DNA of 64,000 nt from JABDCD01 sp964469525 (GCA_964469525.1 CAYXYU010000010.1:1-64000), one strand, 5' to 3'. Numbered from the stretch's first letter, positions 42,299-51,474 are shown. Numbers and translations: made by a program. Notes: a model not told the origin generated them from the sequence alone.

Positions 42299-43666
42299 TT
42301 AGGGCAAAACAATATCGCTTTGCGCCAGCTGCGCCTGTAAATCCTCTTTCAGCCGTGCCAGGCCCTCGAAATCCATGGCTTCCAGGCGGGCGACCAGCAT
42401 CGGCTGGGTATTGGAGGCGCGCAGCAGCCACCAGCCACCTTCCTTAGTAACCCGCACTCCGTCCACGTCGCTGAATTCGGCTCCCATCCGCTCCAGCCGC
42501 TCCCTGACCTCTTCGATGACCTTGAATTTGCGCGCCTCGTCGCACGGGAAGCGAATCTCCGGCGTGTTGACCCGCTGCGGCAGCCGGGAACGCAGCCGGG
42601 AGAGCGAGCTGGCCGAACGCGACAGCAGCGAAAGCAGCCGTACCGCCGCATACAGCGCATCGTCATACCCGTAATACCTGTCGGCGAAGAATATGTGCCC
42701 GCTCATCTCCCCGGCCAGCGGCGCGCCCGTTTCAGCCATCTTGGCCTTGATCAGCGAGTGGCCGGTCTTCCACATCAGAGGTTTGCCCCCCAGCCTCGCC
42801 ACTTCCGCAAACAGCGCCCCGCTCGCCTTGACGTCGGCAATGACGGTGGCGCCGGGCTTCTCGCGCAGCACATCCGCCGCATACAGCATCAGCAGCTGGT
42901 CGCCCCAGAGAATCTCCCCCTCGTTATCGACCACCCCGATGCGGTCGCCGTCGCCGTCGAAAGCGATACCCGCATCCAGCTTGCGCCGCCGGACCTCTTC
43001 GATCAGCTGCCGCAGATTCTCGGGCTCGGTCGGATCGGGATGATGGGCGGGGAAATTGCCGTCGATCTTGGCGTTCAGCGCCACATGTTTGCCCGGCAGC
43101 CGCTGGCACAGCGCCGACATGATCTCGCCGGTGGCGCCATTCCCCGCATCCCAGGCAATGTTGAGGGGCGCCGATCCGTCATAGGCTTTCAGCAGCGTCT
43201 GAACATAGTCCGCCCGCACGTCGCGCTGCTCCACTCTTCCCGCTCCGCTCACATACCCGCCGCCAAGCGCGATGTCGCGCAACGACTGGATGTCGGCGCC
43301 GTAAAACGCCCTGCCTCCGAGCACGAACTTGAAGCCGTTATGGGTGGGGGGATTATGCGAGCCGGTCACCATGACGGCACCAGTGGCCTTGCCGGTGTGG
43401 GCGGCGAAATACAGTATCGGCGTCGGGCCGAGGCCGATATCGATAACCGTTAAACCCGAATCGGCAATGGCGCGGCAGACAACTTCATGCAGCGCAGGAG
43501 AGCTTAACCGCCCATCCCGCCCGACGCAGATACTGCCCTGCGGATCGAGCGCGGCCGCCCTGGCGGCGAAGGCACGCGCGATGGCATAGGCATCGTCTTC
43601 GGTTAGCGTATCGCCGGCGATGCCGCGAATGTCGTATTCGCGGAAGATGAGGGGATTCAGCGCCAT
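42299..43666 (-). CDS. manB: Phosphomannomutase/phosphoglucomutase
   Basis: A 455-residue member of the alpha-D-phosphohexomutase family. The phosphoserine loop TGSHNPP lies near residue 97, the magnesium loop DGDGDR near 235, the sugar loop GEMSGH near 315 and the phosphate site RASNTQP near 415. It interconverts the 1- and 6-phosphates of mannose or glucose for envelope sugars. The ATG at 43666 is chosen; the frame extends to a TTG. The repeat copy at 43679 begins 13 bases further upstream, so it forms the leader. Confidence 0.9.
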   Translation of the reverse strand: MALNPLIFREYDIRGIAGDTLTEDDAYAIARAFAARAAALDPQGSICVGRDGRLSSPALHEVVCRAIADSGLTVIDIGLGPTPILYFAAHTGKATGAVMVTGSHNPPTHNGFKFVLGGRAFYGADIQSLRDIALGGGYVSGAGRVEQRDVRADYVQTLLKAYDGSAPLNIAWDAGNGATGEIMSALCQRLPGKHVALNAKIDGNFPAHHPDPTEPENLRQLIEEVRRRKLDAGIAFDGDGDRIGVVDNEGEILWGDQLLMLYAADVLREKPGATVIADVKASGALFAEVARLGGKPLMWKTGHSLIKAKMAETGAPLAGEMSGHIFFADRYYGYDDALYAAVRLLSLLSRSASSLSRLRSRLPQRVNTPEIRFPCDEARKFKVIEEVRERLERMGAEFSDVDGVRVTKEGGWWLLRASNTQPMLVARLEAMDFEGLARLKEDLQAQLAQSDIVLP

Positions 43667-43678
43667 ACACAGGGAGTC

Positions 43679-43798
43679 CAATTCGCTATGCTGAGCAAAA
43701 TGCGCAGGCTTTTGAGAACCGCAGCGCAGCGTACATTTGGAGTACGTGAGCAGCGGAAGCGCAAAAAGCCAAGCAAGTTTGCCAGCATAGTAGAATTG
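43679..43798. repeat. Dispersed 120-bp palindromic element, copy 2
   Basis: Same architecture as 31558-31678: inverted ends CTATGCTGAGCAAA/TTTGCCAGCATAG, a core with CCGCAGCGCAGCGTAC and GTACGTGAGCAGCGGAAG. It fills the space between the phosphomannomutase start and the MotE-like stop codon exactly. Confidence 0.8.
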
Positions 43799-44680
43799 CT
43801 ATTGTTGCACGGGAGCGGTGGTAAGAGGCACCGGCCCGCCGACGTTATGCAGCCGGGCGGAGGAAACCCGCCGCTGCTCGGCCAGCTGCACGGTGATCTG
43901 CTTGGCCTTCTTCGGGTCCATCGACGCCAGGATCGGCGCTGCCTTCTTCTCCGACATCTTGTCGATGACCAGCAGCAGGATCGGCATCTCCACCTCGTCG
44001 AAGATGCGCGCCGCGTCGCCGGGTTTCATGCTCTCGTAAATCTTCACGAGGCTCCTGATCTTCGCATCCTCCTTCTCATTATATTGGGCCAGCAGCTCGC
44101 CGACCTCCTTCTTCATGGCGTCGATCTGCTCGATCTTCTCGTTGATGCGCTTCTCGGTGGCGTCCAGCGCCGCCTCCTTGATCTGGATATTTTCTGCCCA
44201 GTGATCCAGTTCCTCGCGACGGCGCGACAGGTTTTCCAGCAACTCCACCTCGACCGTGGTGAAGCGGCGGTCCACGGTTTCACCCGGATCTTCCACCACT
44301 CCGCCTTTTTTCTTGGTAAGGTTCTTTTTGTCTTCCTCCTGCCTAGCTTTGAGTTCCTCGGCCGTTTCCTTCACCTTTTCCGCTTTCTTCTCTTCTCCTT
44401 CGGCTGGTTTTTCTTCGGCTTTCTCGTCGGGCTTCTTTTCTGCTGTTTCAGCGGCCTTATCACTGAACCGTTCGCTTAGTTTTTCGGGCACCTTCTCATC
44501 GGTCTTTTTCTCTTCCTTCTTCGGTTCCTCGGCAGGCTTGGACTCCTCGGACTGCGCTCCCACTTCTGAAATCAGCAGCCGGTTGGACAGTGCCTGCGTA
44601 CCCTGCAGCACATCGACCACCTTGACGCCGAGGAAGAGCACAGCAACGGTGATGGTAACGGGAATCAGACGCAGGCGCAT
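43799..44680 (-). CDS. motE: MotE-like flagellar motor chaperone (MgtE N-domain)
   Basis: A 293-residue protein with an N-terminal membrane helix (residues ~6-25), a long Glu/Lys/Pro-rich linker (~42-135), a coiled coil (~140-200) and an MgtE-N-type domain at ~205-265 (LVKIYESMKPGDAARIFDEVE, then ASMDPKKAKQIT). This is the layout of MotE, which protects MotC in Rhizobium and allies. Its start shares one base with the end of the DUF6468 gene. It is the last gene of the fliL-fliM operon. Confidence 0.8.
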   Translation of the reverse strand: MRLRLIPVTITVAVLFLGVKVVDVLQGTQALSNRLLISEVGAQSEESKPAEEPKKEEKKTDEKVPEKLSERFSDKAAETAEKKPDEKAEEKPAEGEEKKAEKVKETAEELKARQEEDKKNLTKKKGGVVEDPGETVDRRFTTVEVELLENLSRRREELDHWAENIQIKEAALDATEKRINEKIEQIDAMKKEVGELLAQYNEKEDAKIRSLVKIYESMKPGDAARIFDEVEMPILLLVIDKMSEKKAAPILASMDPKKAKQITVQLAEQRRVSSARLHNVGGPVPLTTAPVQQ

Positions 44681-45309
44681 CAGCCTTTCACTCCGGCTTT
44701 AATCATGTCGAGCAACTCCTGCTCGGCCTTGGAACGGGCCCGCGTGGGCTGTCGCTCGCGTGGAAACGGAGGAACGGGCAGTTCCTCTTCCCCGCCAAGC
44801 AACGTCCGGTTGCGGCCGACGACGCGTTCCAGCACCGCCTCCAGCGACGCTGCCATCTTCTCGCGATTGCTGACGGTCTTGGCCAGCGGCGGCGGATTGA
44901 CCGGCTTCTCGGCGGGAGCGGATTCTTCAGGCGCTTCCGCTTCCGCTGCCGCCTCTCCTTCTGCGACGCGCGCGCGCGCGCGGCTGACCGCGAAGTTGGC
45001 TTCCAGCTGGCTGGCAAGCTTGTTGCCGCGCTCGATCATGAATGCCATGTCGTCGAGCAGGTAGTTGGCCTTCTCGATGCGGAACTGGATATTCTCTCCG
45101 ATCTTTTTGCTGGCCGTCTGCAGCGCGATGATGCTCTCCGAGGCGCGCTGCGTCGATTCGTCAAAATGCTTCAGAAGCTGCGCCAGCTCCGATTTGCTGT
45201 CCTGCAGGATGCGGATGCGGCGGTTCAGCACCCAGCAATAGCCGATCGTCACCGCCAGCAGCACAATGATCAGGATATTCATCATCAGGCTGGCAACGGC
45301 GCCGGTCAT
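44680..45309 (-). CDS. DUF6468-like flagellar-locus protein
   Basis: A 209-residue protein: one N-terminal membrane helix (residues ~8-28), then a coiled-coil region (KSELAQLLKHFDESTQRASE and on to about 110), then a low-complexity Ala/Glu/Pro tail with basic stretches. This matches what I recall of DUF6468 proteins, found next to fliM and motE in alphaproteobacteria. Its start overlaps the end of fliM by four bases. A role in motor assembly is likely from position only. Confidence 0.7.
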   Translation of the reverse strand: MTGAVASLMMNILIIVLLAVTIGYCWVLNRRIRILQDSKSELAQLLKHFDESTQRASESIIALQTASKKIGENIQFRIEKANYLLDDMAFMIERGNKLASQLEANFAVSRARARVAEGEAAAEAEAPEESAPAEKPVNPPPLAKTVSNREKMAASLEAVLERVVGRNRTLLGGEEELPVPPFPRERQPTRARSKAEQELLDMIKAGVKG

Positions 45310-46355
45310 ATCGGATCCTTTGCCTTGCGTTTGACTGCTTCATTGAGTGCGATGGCAATATGATCTCCCACCCGCCCCAGCGCGCCGGTGGTGACCGGGA
45401 TACCGCCGCAACGCAGCGTCACATCGTCATCGGGGGTACAGTCGAGCAGCATGGTCGAGCCTACGTTGAATGACATGACATCCTTGAGCGTCACCATTTT
45501 TTCCTTTAAGACCGCCTCGATCTCGATATTGGTGCTGCGCAGCTCCTTGCCGAGATGCTTCTCCCATACGGTGTCCTGCCCGAAATTCTCACCCATGAAC
45601 ATCTGCAGGAGCAGGTCACGGATGGGCTCCAGCGTCGTATGCGGCAGCAGCACTTCGATCATGCCGCCGCGGTCCTCGACCATGTCGACGCGGAAGCGCA
45701 CCAGCAGCGCCGGGTTACCGGGACGGGTGATGGTGGCGAAGCGCGGGTTGCTCTCCAGCCGCTCGAAATGGAAGGTGGCAGGCGACAGCGGCTCGAAGGC
45801 GCTGCTCATGTCGGCCAGCACGATATCGACCATGCGCTTGACGATCTCCTGTTCGATCGTGGTGTAGGGGCGGCCTTCGACGCGCACTGGGCGGTTCGAC
45901 TTGCGGCCGCCGAGCAGAATATCCACCATCGAATAGATCTGCGAGCTGTCGACGGTCACCAGCCCGAAATTCTCCCACTCCACGGCGCGAAACACCACGA
46001 GCAGCGCCGGCAGGGGAATCGAATTCAGGTAATCATCGAAGCGAATGGACACCATCGAATCGAGGCTGACATCGACGTTCTCCGAGGTGAAGTTGCGCAG
46101 GCTGGTCGACAATGAGCGCACCAGCCGGTCGAACACCACCTCGAGCATCGGCAGCTTTTCATACGCCGTCATCGACTTGTCGAGGATGGCGAAGATGCCG
46201 TCGGCGCGCTGCTCGCCGCCTTCCTTCTGGGTATCGAAGCCGAGCAGCGTGTCGATCTCGTTCTGGTTCAGGACGCGCTGTTCGCCTTCGGCGGGCGCAC
46301 CGGCAGCGGCAGGCTCGGCGGGTTTGGCGGCGTCTGGTGTCGGTTCGTCGGCCAT
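45306..46355 (-). CDS. fliM: FliM flagellar switch protein
   Basis: A 349-residue protein. A short N-terminal segment with LNQNEIDTLLGF (residues ~29-40) takes the place of the CheY-binding peptide, which in E. coli lies at the very N-terminus. The middle domain (~65-255) and the C-terminal SpoA domain (~270-345) follow. It is part of the C-ring, where it binds CheY-phosphate and sets the direction of rotation. Length is slightly over the usual 330. Confidence 0.92.
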   Translation of the reverse strand: MADEPTPDAAKPAEPAAAGAPAEGEQRVLNQNEIDTLLGFDTQKEGGEQRADGIFAILDKSMTAYEKLPMLEVVFDRLVRSLSTSLRNFTSENVDVSLDSMVSIRFDDYLNSIPLPALLVVFRAVEWENFGLVTVDSSQIYSMVDILLGGRKSNRPVRVEGRPYTTIEQEIVKRMVDIVLADMSSAFEPLSPATFHFERLESNPRFATITRPGNPALLVRFRVDMVEDRGGMIEVLLPHTTLEPIRDLLLQMFMGENFGQDTVWEKHLGKELRSTNIEIEAVLKEKMVTLKDVMSFNVGSTMLLDCTPDDDVTLRCGGIPVTTGALGRVGDHIAIALNEAVKRKAKDPI

Positions 46356-46468
46356 AAAACTTCTACTTCAAGAGGTTATAGCATAATCACATGGCCGGTA
46401 CAAGCGCACGTGCTCACGCACATCTTTTCTATGGCAAAACCTATGCCAAGTAGAAGATTACGGCAAGC

Positions 46469-47056
46469 TTATTGAACGATGATTTCCTTGAACAGCACAT
46501 CGTTGATCTTGACCGGCGCCAGTGCCTTGTTGGCACGCAGCAGCAGTTCCTCGCGCAGTCGCTGGATGCCGGCCGAGCCGGACAGGTCGCTGGCACGCAG
46601 CTCGCGCAGGTAGGTGTTGCAGGCGTCCAGCAGGCGCGGCAGGTTGGCCTCGATCAGCGACACGTCGCCGGGCCGCGCCACTTCGAGAATGACGGTCGTT
46701 TTCAGGAAGCTGGTGGTCTTGCCGCCGGTATTGAGGTTGACCAGAAATTCCGGCAGCGTGTAGAAAACCGGTTTCTGAATCGGCTTGCCGTCGGCGTCGA
46801 GCATCATGGTTTCCTCGTCGATCGCTTCGCCGCCGAGCATACCGGAAAAATACAGGCCCGCACCGCCGCCCGCTAGAATGACGACCAGCGCCGCCACGCC
46901 GATGATAATGATCTTCTTCTTGCTTTTTTTAGGCGCGCCTTCTTCGCCTTCGGCGCCTTCTTCACCCTCTGCGCCTTCCGCCGGCTCCTTTTCCTTATCG
47001 TCCGCCTTGCCTTCTTCCTTTTCCTCGGCCTCGGCTTCTTTGTCCTTTTTCGCCAT
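46469..47056 (-). CDS. fliL: FliL flagellar basal-body protein
   Basis: A 195-residue protein with a low-complexity acidic N-terminus (Lys/Glu/Ala repeats, residues 1-50), a membrane helix (~50-70, IIIIGVAALVVILAGGGAGL) and the periplasmic FliL domain (~95-195) that ends in FKEIIVQ. FliL forms a ring around the stator and helps it engage. The 112 bases between fliL and fliM hold no gene. Confidence 0.9.
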   Translation of the reverse strand: MAKKDKEAEAEEKEEGKADDKEKEPAEGAEGEEGAEGEEGAPKKSKKKIIIIGVAALVVILAGGGAGLYFSGMLGGEAIDEETMMLDADGKPIQKPVFYTLPEFLVNLNTGGKTTSFLKTTVILEVARPGDVSLIEANLPRLLDACNTYLRELRASDLSGSAGIQRLREELLLRANKALAPVKINDVLFKEIIVQ

Positions 47057-47106
47057 ATCCCTGTTCCTGCAGTAACTGAGCGTTCAGCCGCTTCCCTTAT
47101 AGGAAG

Positions 47107-47130
47107 CCTGCCAGGCAGGCGCAAGCGCCT
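47107..47130. promoter_or_regulatory. Two overlapping palindromes between divergent flagellar operons
   Basis: CCTGCCAGGCAGG (47107-47119) and AGGCGCAAGCGCCT (47117-47130) are both perfect dyads and share three bases. They lie 51 bases from the fliL start and 55 bases before the sigma-54-like site of flgF. A regulator of either operon could bind here. Confidence 0.45.
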
Positions 47131-47184
47131 GATACCCCTCTCCGTTATACCGGTGAGTTATGAAATATTGGTAAAGGGCCGGTT

Positions 47185-47199
47185 TGGCACAGTTTGTGC
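47185..47199 (+). promoter_or_regulatory. Sigma-54-like promoter of the flgF operon
   Basis: TGGCACAGTTTGTGC matches the sigma-54 -24/-12 pattern (TGGCACG-N4-TTGC) in 11 of its 11 fixed positions except two, with GG and GC at the required spacing. The flgF ATG lies 37 bases downstream of its end. Rod and hook genes use sigma-54 in several flagellated alphaproteobacteria. Confidence 0.65.
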
Positions 47200-47236
47200 T
47201 TATAGACGGGCAGCATGAATAAGGACGTCCAAACCT

Positions 47237-47968
47237 ATGGATAACAGTATCTATATCGCCGTTTCTCGCCAGCTGGCGCTGTTCCGCGACTTGGAGGCCA
47301 CGGCCAATAACATCGCCAACACCAACACGGTGGGATACGGCTCGGAGCATATCCTGTTCGACTCTTACCTGACCAAAGACGTCAACCAGGGCGAGCGCAA
47401 CGACATGGCCTTCGCCAACCCGGCCTACAGCTACCGCAACCTCGCCACCGGCTCGATGGCCGTCACCGGCAACGACCTCGACATGGCGATCCAGGGCGAA
47501 GGGTATTTCCAGGTACAGACGCCGCTTGGCATCCGCTACACCCGCGCTGGCAATTTCCAGCGCTCCGGCGAAGGCATACTGATCACGCCTGATGGCCATC
47601 CCGTGCTCGACGCCTCCGGCCAGATCATTCAGTTCCCCGAGGACACCCAGACCATTACCGTCGGTGAACTGGGCAATATCAAAGCCAACGGCGAGGACTT
47701 CGCCAATCTGGGCATCGTCATGTTCGAGAACCCGCAGCTGCTTGAGCGGCTGGGCAGCAAATTATATGCGAGCGAAGTGGCGCCGCTGCCGGCAGAGGGC
47801 GTCCGTGTGCTTCAGGGCACGCTGGAAGGCTCGAACGTGCAGCCGGTGCTCGAGATGACGCATATGATCGAGGTGTCGCGCAGCGTTGAGAGCACGGCGC
47901 AGCTGATTGCCAGTATTTACGACCTGGAGCGCAAGGCGGCCACCGCCTGGGCGAAGCCGGCGCAATGA
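47237..47968 (+). CDS. flgF: FlgF flagellar proximal rod protein
   Basis: A 243-residue axial protein. The N-terminal pattern YIAVSRQLALFRDLEATANNIANTNTVGY is of the flagellar rod/hook type (with an Asn-rich NIANTNT), and the C-terminal helix has the IEVSRSVESTAQLIASIYDLE heptads. The middle domain (DLDMAIQGEGYFQVQTP) is that of FlgF. It forms part of the proximal rod. FlgG follows by 20 bases. Confidence 0.9.
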   Translation: MDNSIYIAVSRQLALFRDLEATANNIANTNTVGYGSEHILFDSYLTKDVNQGERNDMAFANPAYSYRNLATGSMAVTGNDLDMAIQGEGYFQVQTPLGIRYTRAGNFQRSGEGILITPDGHPVLDASGQIIQFPEDTQTITVGELGNIKANGEDFANLGIVMFENPQLLERLGSKLYASEVAPLPAEGVRVLQGTLEGSNVQPVLEMTHMIEVSRSVESTAQLIASIYDLERKAATAWAKPAQ

Positions 47969-47988
47969 AGAATAAGGAGTAAGAGCGT

Positions 47989-48774
47989 ATGAGGTCATTG
48001 GATATCGCCGCCACCGGCATGCAGGCCCAGCAGCTGTATGTCGACGTCACGTCCCAGAACCTGGCCAACATCAACACCACCGCCTATAAATTACAGCGGC
48101 CCGAGTTCCAGGACCTGCTGTACCAGACGCAACGCGGCGTCGGCACCAATTCGTCCGACAATGGCACCATCGTACCGACCGGCATCCAGCTCGGCCTCGG
48201 CGTGCGCACCGCCGCCATCGGCCGCAACACCAGCCAAGGCACACTGGAATCCACCTCCGGCGCGCTCGACGTCGCCATTCAGGGGCGCGGCTATTTCCAG
48301 GTCACCATGCCCGATGGCTCGACCGCCTACACGCGCGACGGCAGCTTCCAGATCAGTCCCGACGGCAGCATCGTTACCAATGACGGCTTCGATGTGACGC
48401 CAACCATCACCATTCCTCAGAATGCCACCGCCATCAGCATCAACCAGTCCGGCGAAGTGTTCGCCACCATCCCGGCGCAGACGGCGCCGCAGCTGCTCGG
48501 CCAGATCCAGATGGTCAATTTCATCAACGAGGCGGGCCTGCAGGCGCTCGGCAACAACTTGCTGGCGGAAACTGCCGCCTCCGGCTCGCCGCTGACCGGC
48601 ACACCGGGCCTGGACGGCTTCGGCACCATCCTGCAGGGATTCCTCGAAAGCTCGAACGTCAACCCGGTAACGGAGTTGACCAACCTGATCAAGGCGCAGC
48701 GCGTCTATGAAATGAACAGCAAAATCGTCAGCAAGACTGACGAGATGCTGCAATCCCTGAACCAAAGCGTGTAA
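47989..48774 (+). CDS. flgG: FlgG flagellar distal rod protein
   Basis: A 261-residue protein of normal length. It starts MRSLDIAATGMQAQQLYVDV and continues NLANINTTAYKLQRPEFQDLLYQ, all typical of FlgG. The C-terminal helix carries NVNPVTELTNLIKAQRVYEMNSK. It builds the distal rod that passes through the outer rings. AAGGAG is upstream of the ATG. Confidence 0.95.
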   Translation: MRSLDIAATGMQAQQLYVDVTSQNLANINTTAYKLQRPEFQDLLYQTQRGVGTNSSDNGTIVPTGIQLGLGVRTAAIGRNTSQGTLESTSGALDVAIQGRGYFQVTMPDGSTAYTRDGSFQISPDGSIVTNDGFDVTPTITIPQNATAISINQSGEVFATIPAQTAPQLLGQIQMVNFINEAGLQALGNNLLAETAASGSPLTGTPGLDGFGTILQGFLESSNVNPVTELTNLIKAQRVYEMNSKIVSKTDEMLQSLNQSV

Positions 48775-48777
48775 TCC

Positions 48778-49698
48778 ATGGCACGGTACATCCGATATAA
48801 CCTTCCGCGATTCTTCCACATCTGGAACGTAGAGGAAAAACCTTCGGGCGTCCGCAATGACGCCTATCCCTCTCCCTATCGGCCTTCGCCACTGGTATGG
48901 CTGGGGGTGATGTGGACGGCGTTCCTTGTCCTGCTCACCGCACCCGTTTTCGCCATGCCGGTGACCGGCATGTTCAAAACCCCGAGCATGGAGGCCAGGA
49001 AACCGTTCCAGCTTACCCGCGAGGAAGCCGAGAAAGTGGTGGGCGAAGCGCTGACCAGCCGGGGCGTCGGCGCCAAGGTGCTGGCCAGCATCACCAGTCA
49101 GCGCAGCGAACCGCTTTACGCTGCCGCCACCCCCCTCCGCATCGACGTGCGCGATGTAACCTTCGACCGCCAGGAACGCCGCTGGAGCGCCAACCTGCTG
49201 TTCGTCTCTGGCGATGATGTGCTGAGCGCCATGCCTGCCTCGGGGCGTTTCGAGGAGATACTGGAAGTGCCGGTGCTACGGCGCACGGTGCGTAGCGGCG
49301 ACATCATCGGTCTGGGCGATATCGCCATCCATGATTTTCCCCTGGGGCGCACCCGCCCCGATACCGTCACCGACCTGGCGGCACTGATTGGTAAGTCACC
49401 GGTACGCACCATCTCGCCGCAACGTCCGATCCGCGCGCACGAAGTCGCCAACCCGACGATAGTCAGCAAGAACAGCATCGTGCAAATGCGCTACAGCTCT
49501 CCCGGCATGGAGATCGTCGCCACCGGGCAGGCGATCGAGGACGGTGCCCAGGGTGACATCATCAGTGTGCGCAACACCGCCAGCCGCAAGGTGGTGCGCG
49601 CCGTCATCCAGGATGCAAACAACGTCAGCGTCGTCGTGCCCGGCGCGCTGCCCGTGCAGACCAGCCTGCTGATAGGAGATGCTTATGCCACGAAGTAA
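48778..49698 (+). CDS. flgA: FlgA P-ring assembly chaperone
   Basis: A 306-residue protein. A hydrophobic, signal-like segment lies at residues ~39-60 rather than at the very start, so the true start may be a later codon, such as the ATG at 48910. The body (~70-305) has the FlgA SAF domain: VLRRTVRSGDIIGLGDIAIHD, then LIGKSPVRTISPQRPIRAHEV, and QGDIISVRNTASRKVVRA near the end. It guides FlgI into the P ring. It overlaps flgH; no flgI gene is seen in the window. Confidence 0.85.
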   Translation: MARYIRYNLPRFFHIWNVEEKPSGVRNDAYPSPYRPSPLVWLGVMWTAFLVLLTAPVFAMPVTGMFKTPSMEARKPFQLTREEAEKVVGEALTSRGVGAKVLASITSQRSEPLYAAATPLRIDVRDVTFDRQERRWSANLLFVSGDDVLSAMPASGRFEEILEVPVLRRTVRSGDIIGLGDIAIHDFPLGRTRPDTVTDLAALIGKSPVRTISPQRPIRAHEVANPTIVSKNSIVQMRYSSPGMEIVATGQAIEDGAQGDIISVRNTASRKVVRAVIQDANNVSVVVPGALPVQTSLLIGDAYATK

Positions 49699-50449
49699 TT
49701 GCGCCCGCAAAGCGACGGTCCTATTGCTGGCTTCTACCCTGCTTTCCGGATGCTCCAGCGTGCTCGACAAGCTGGACAACATAAACAAGCCGCCGCCACA
49801 CTCGCAGGTGGTCAACCCGCAGGAGAAACCGGACTACAAGCCAATGAGCTGGCCGATGCCGGAAACCCCGCCGCCACCGAAGCAGTATGCCAACTCGCTA
49901 TGGCAGCCGGGTGCCCGCACCTTCTTCCGTGACGGGCGTGCCGCCCGCGTTGGCGACATCCTGCGCGTCAATATCGACATCAATGACCGCGCGCAGCTCG
50001 ATAATGAAACCGAAGGAAAGCGTACCACCGCCGATTCAGTGCAGGCCCCCGCGACCATGGGCATTGCTGAGAAAGTGATCAAGCACCTCCCGCTTATCAA
50101 GCCGGTGCCGGCCGACCTGGTGGATATCGCCGGCGAGCTGAACACCAAGGGCACCGGCAAGATCAAGCGCCAGGAGAAAATCTCGACGCAGGTTGCCGCC
50201 ATCGTGACGCAGATGCTGCCCAACGGCAACCTCGTCATCGAAGGCAGGCAGGAAGTCAGCGTGAACTTCGAACTGCGCGAAGTCTCGATCCGCGGCGTCG
50301 TGCGCCCGCAGGACATCGATTCTACCAATACCATCGATTCGACGCAGGTCGCGGAGGCACGCATCACCTATGGCGGCCGCGGCCAGATCACCAACGTGCA
50401 GCAGCAACGCTGGGGCGGTCAGGTGATTGATATCATCTCGCCGTTCTAA
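49685..50449 (+). CDS. flgH: FlgH flagellar L-ring lipoprotein
   Basis: A 254-residue outer-membrane lipoprotein (lipobox LLSGC, Cys near 23). FlgH signatures are seen: SLWQPGARTFFRDGRAARVGDILRV (broken here as NSLWQPG and FFRDGRAARVGD) and VLPNGNLVIEG-like QMLPNGNLVIEG, followed by GQEV-type strand RQEVSVNFELREV. The ATG at 49685 has AGGAG six bases upstream; the ATG at 49679 is too close to it. It forms the L ring in the outer membrane. Confidence 0.92.
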   Translation: MPRSNCARKATVLLLASTLLSGCSSVLDKLDNINKPPPHSQVVNPQEKPDYKPMSWPMPETPPPPKQYANSLWQPGARTFFRDGRAARVGDILRVNIDINDRAQLDNETEGKRTTADSVQAPATMGIAEKVIKHLPLIKPVPADLVDIAGELNTKGTGKIKRQEKISTQVAAIVTQMLPNGNLVIEGRQEVSVNFELREVSIRGVVRPQDIDSTNTIDSTQVAEARITYGGRGQITNVQQQRWGGQVIDIISPF

Positions 50450-50474
50450 CCCCAACCCCGCACTTGTTGCTTAT

Positions 50475-50505
50475 CCCCGCACTTGTTGCGGGGTCTGGTT
50501 TTCTT
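50475..50505 (+). terminator. Rho-independent terminator after flgH
   Basis: CCCCGCA (50475-50481) pairs with TGCGGGG (50487-50493) around CTTGT, then TCTGGTTTTCTTG. The hairpin is followed at 50505 by a partial REP-like sequence (GTCATCCTGAG...GAAGGATC). The rest of 50506-50651 shows no gene. Confidence 0.65.
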
Positions 50506-50651
50506 GTCATCCTGAGTCGAAGACGAAGGATCTTATACCTTGGATTGCGCCAAATTTAATCCTCTGTATATTCGGTTATTATTCGCTTCGAATCTGCTAC
50601 GGTTAGTAAGCAGACTATTACCATTACATCCTATCTAATGAGGATAATGCG

Positions 50652-51443
50652 ATGACAAGAAACCTCACTGTCTTTCTAGCATCAGCGGCACTGTTGGCGC
50701 TTGTACTATGCCCTCTTTTTATCGGCAGTAAATTAGAGGCCACATTCCTTAACGAATTTGTTCCTCAACAAGAAGTGGAATTTGCAAAACAGTATATCGA
50801 ACTTATAAAAACACGCGATTTTGCAACTGTTGAAAAGAAAACCGATCCCCAAATTGTGAGCGCCGAATCCAAACAACTGTTTGCACAAATGGCGGACTTA
50901 TTTCCGAATGAAGCACCAAAAAACATCAAGCCCATACGCGCAATTACCACGAACCAGAACGGTGTCACGAATATTTCGCTATCATTGGAGTATGAATTTC
51001 CCAATCAATGGCTACTGGCAAATATAGTATTGCAGAAGCAATATGATTCACTCCTGGTGAAGGGCATACATATAGAGCCTCTAGCTGATTCTGTTGAGAA
51101 TCTTGCTCAATTCACGTTTGTTGGAAAAACTACCATTCACTATATTGTTTTCACGCTGGCGATGGGATTACTGCTGTTTAATATTTATGTATTGGCCCTT
51201 TGCATTAAAACCCCTATCCCTAAAAGAAAATGGTTATGGATTATTTTCGTATTGGCAGGTTTTTGTGAACTCAGTTTCAATTGGGCAACGGGGCAATTTT
51301 ACTTCAATCCCTTGATGGTACGAATACCGTTAGTACAGTTTTCGCAAGGCTTATATCTACCATTCTCTGTTATGATGATGATTCCTGTAGGAGCAATTGT
51401 ATTTCTCTACAAGCGAAGAGGTTGGCTCGCCAATAACCGTTGA
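50652..51443 (+). CDS. AT-rich membrane protein of unknown function
   Basis: A 263-residue protein with a signal-like first helix (~5-25), a soluble domain of about 120 residues and three further helices near the C-terminus (~160-180, 195-215, 230-252). Base composition is markedly AT-rich compared with the flagellar and envelope genes around it, which suggests transfer. The family is unknown to me. REP-like sequences flank it on both sides. Confidence 0.6.
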   Translation: MTRNLTVFLASAALLALVLCPLFIGSKLEATFLNEFVPQQEVEFAKQYIELIKTRDFATVEKKTDPQIVSAESKQLFAQMADLFPNEAPKNIKPIRAITTNQNGVTNISLSLEYEFPNQWLLANIVLQKQYDSLLVKGIHIEPLADSVENLAQFTFVGKTTIHYIVFTLAMGLLLFNIYVLALCIKTPIPKRKWLWIIFVLAGFCELSFNWATGQFYFNPLMVRIPLVQFSQGLYLPFSVMMMIPVGAIVFLYKRRGWLANNR

Positions 51444-51448
51444 ATTCC

Positions 51449-51471
51449 CCCTCTCCCCTTGGGGGAGAGGG
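51449..51471. terminator. Strong hairpin between convergent genes
   Basis: CCCTCTCCCC (51449-51458) pairs with GGGGAGAGGG (51462-51471) around TTG. It follows the stop of the gene at 50652-51443 by five bases and may end that transcript. No T-tract follows. Confidence 0.5.
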
Positions 51472-51474
51472 CAG

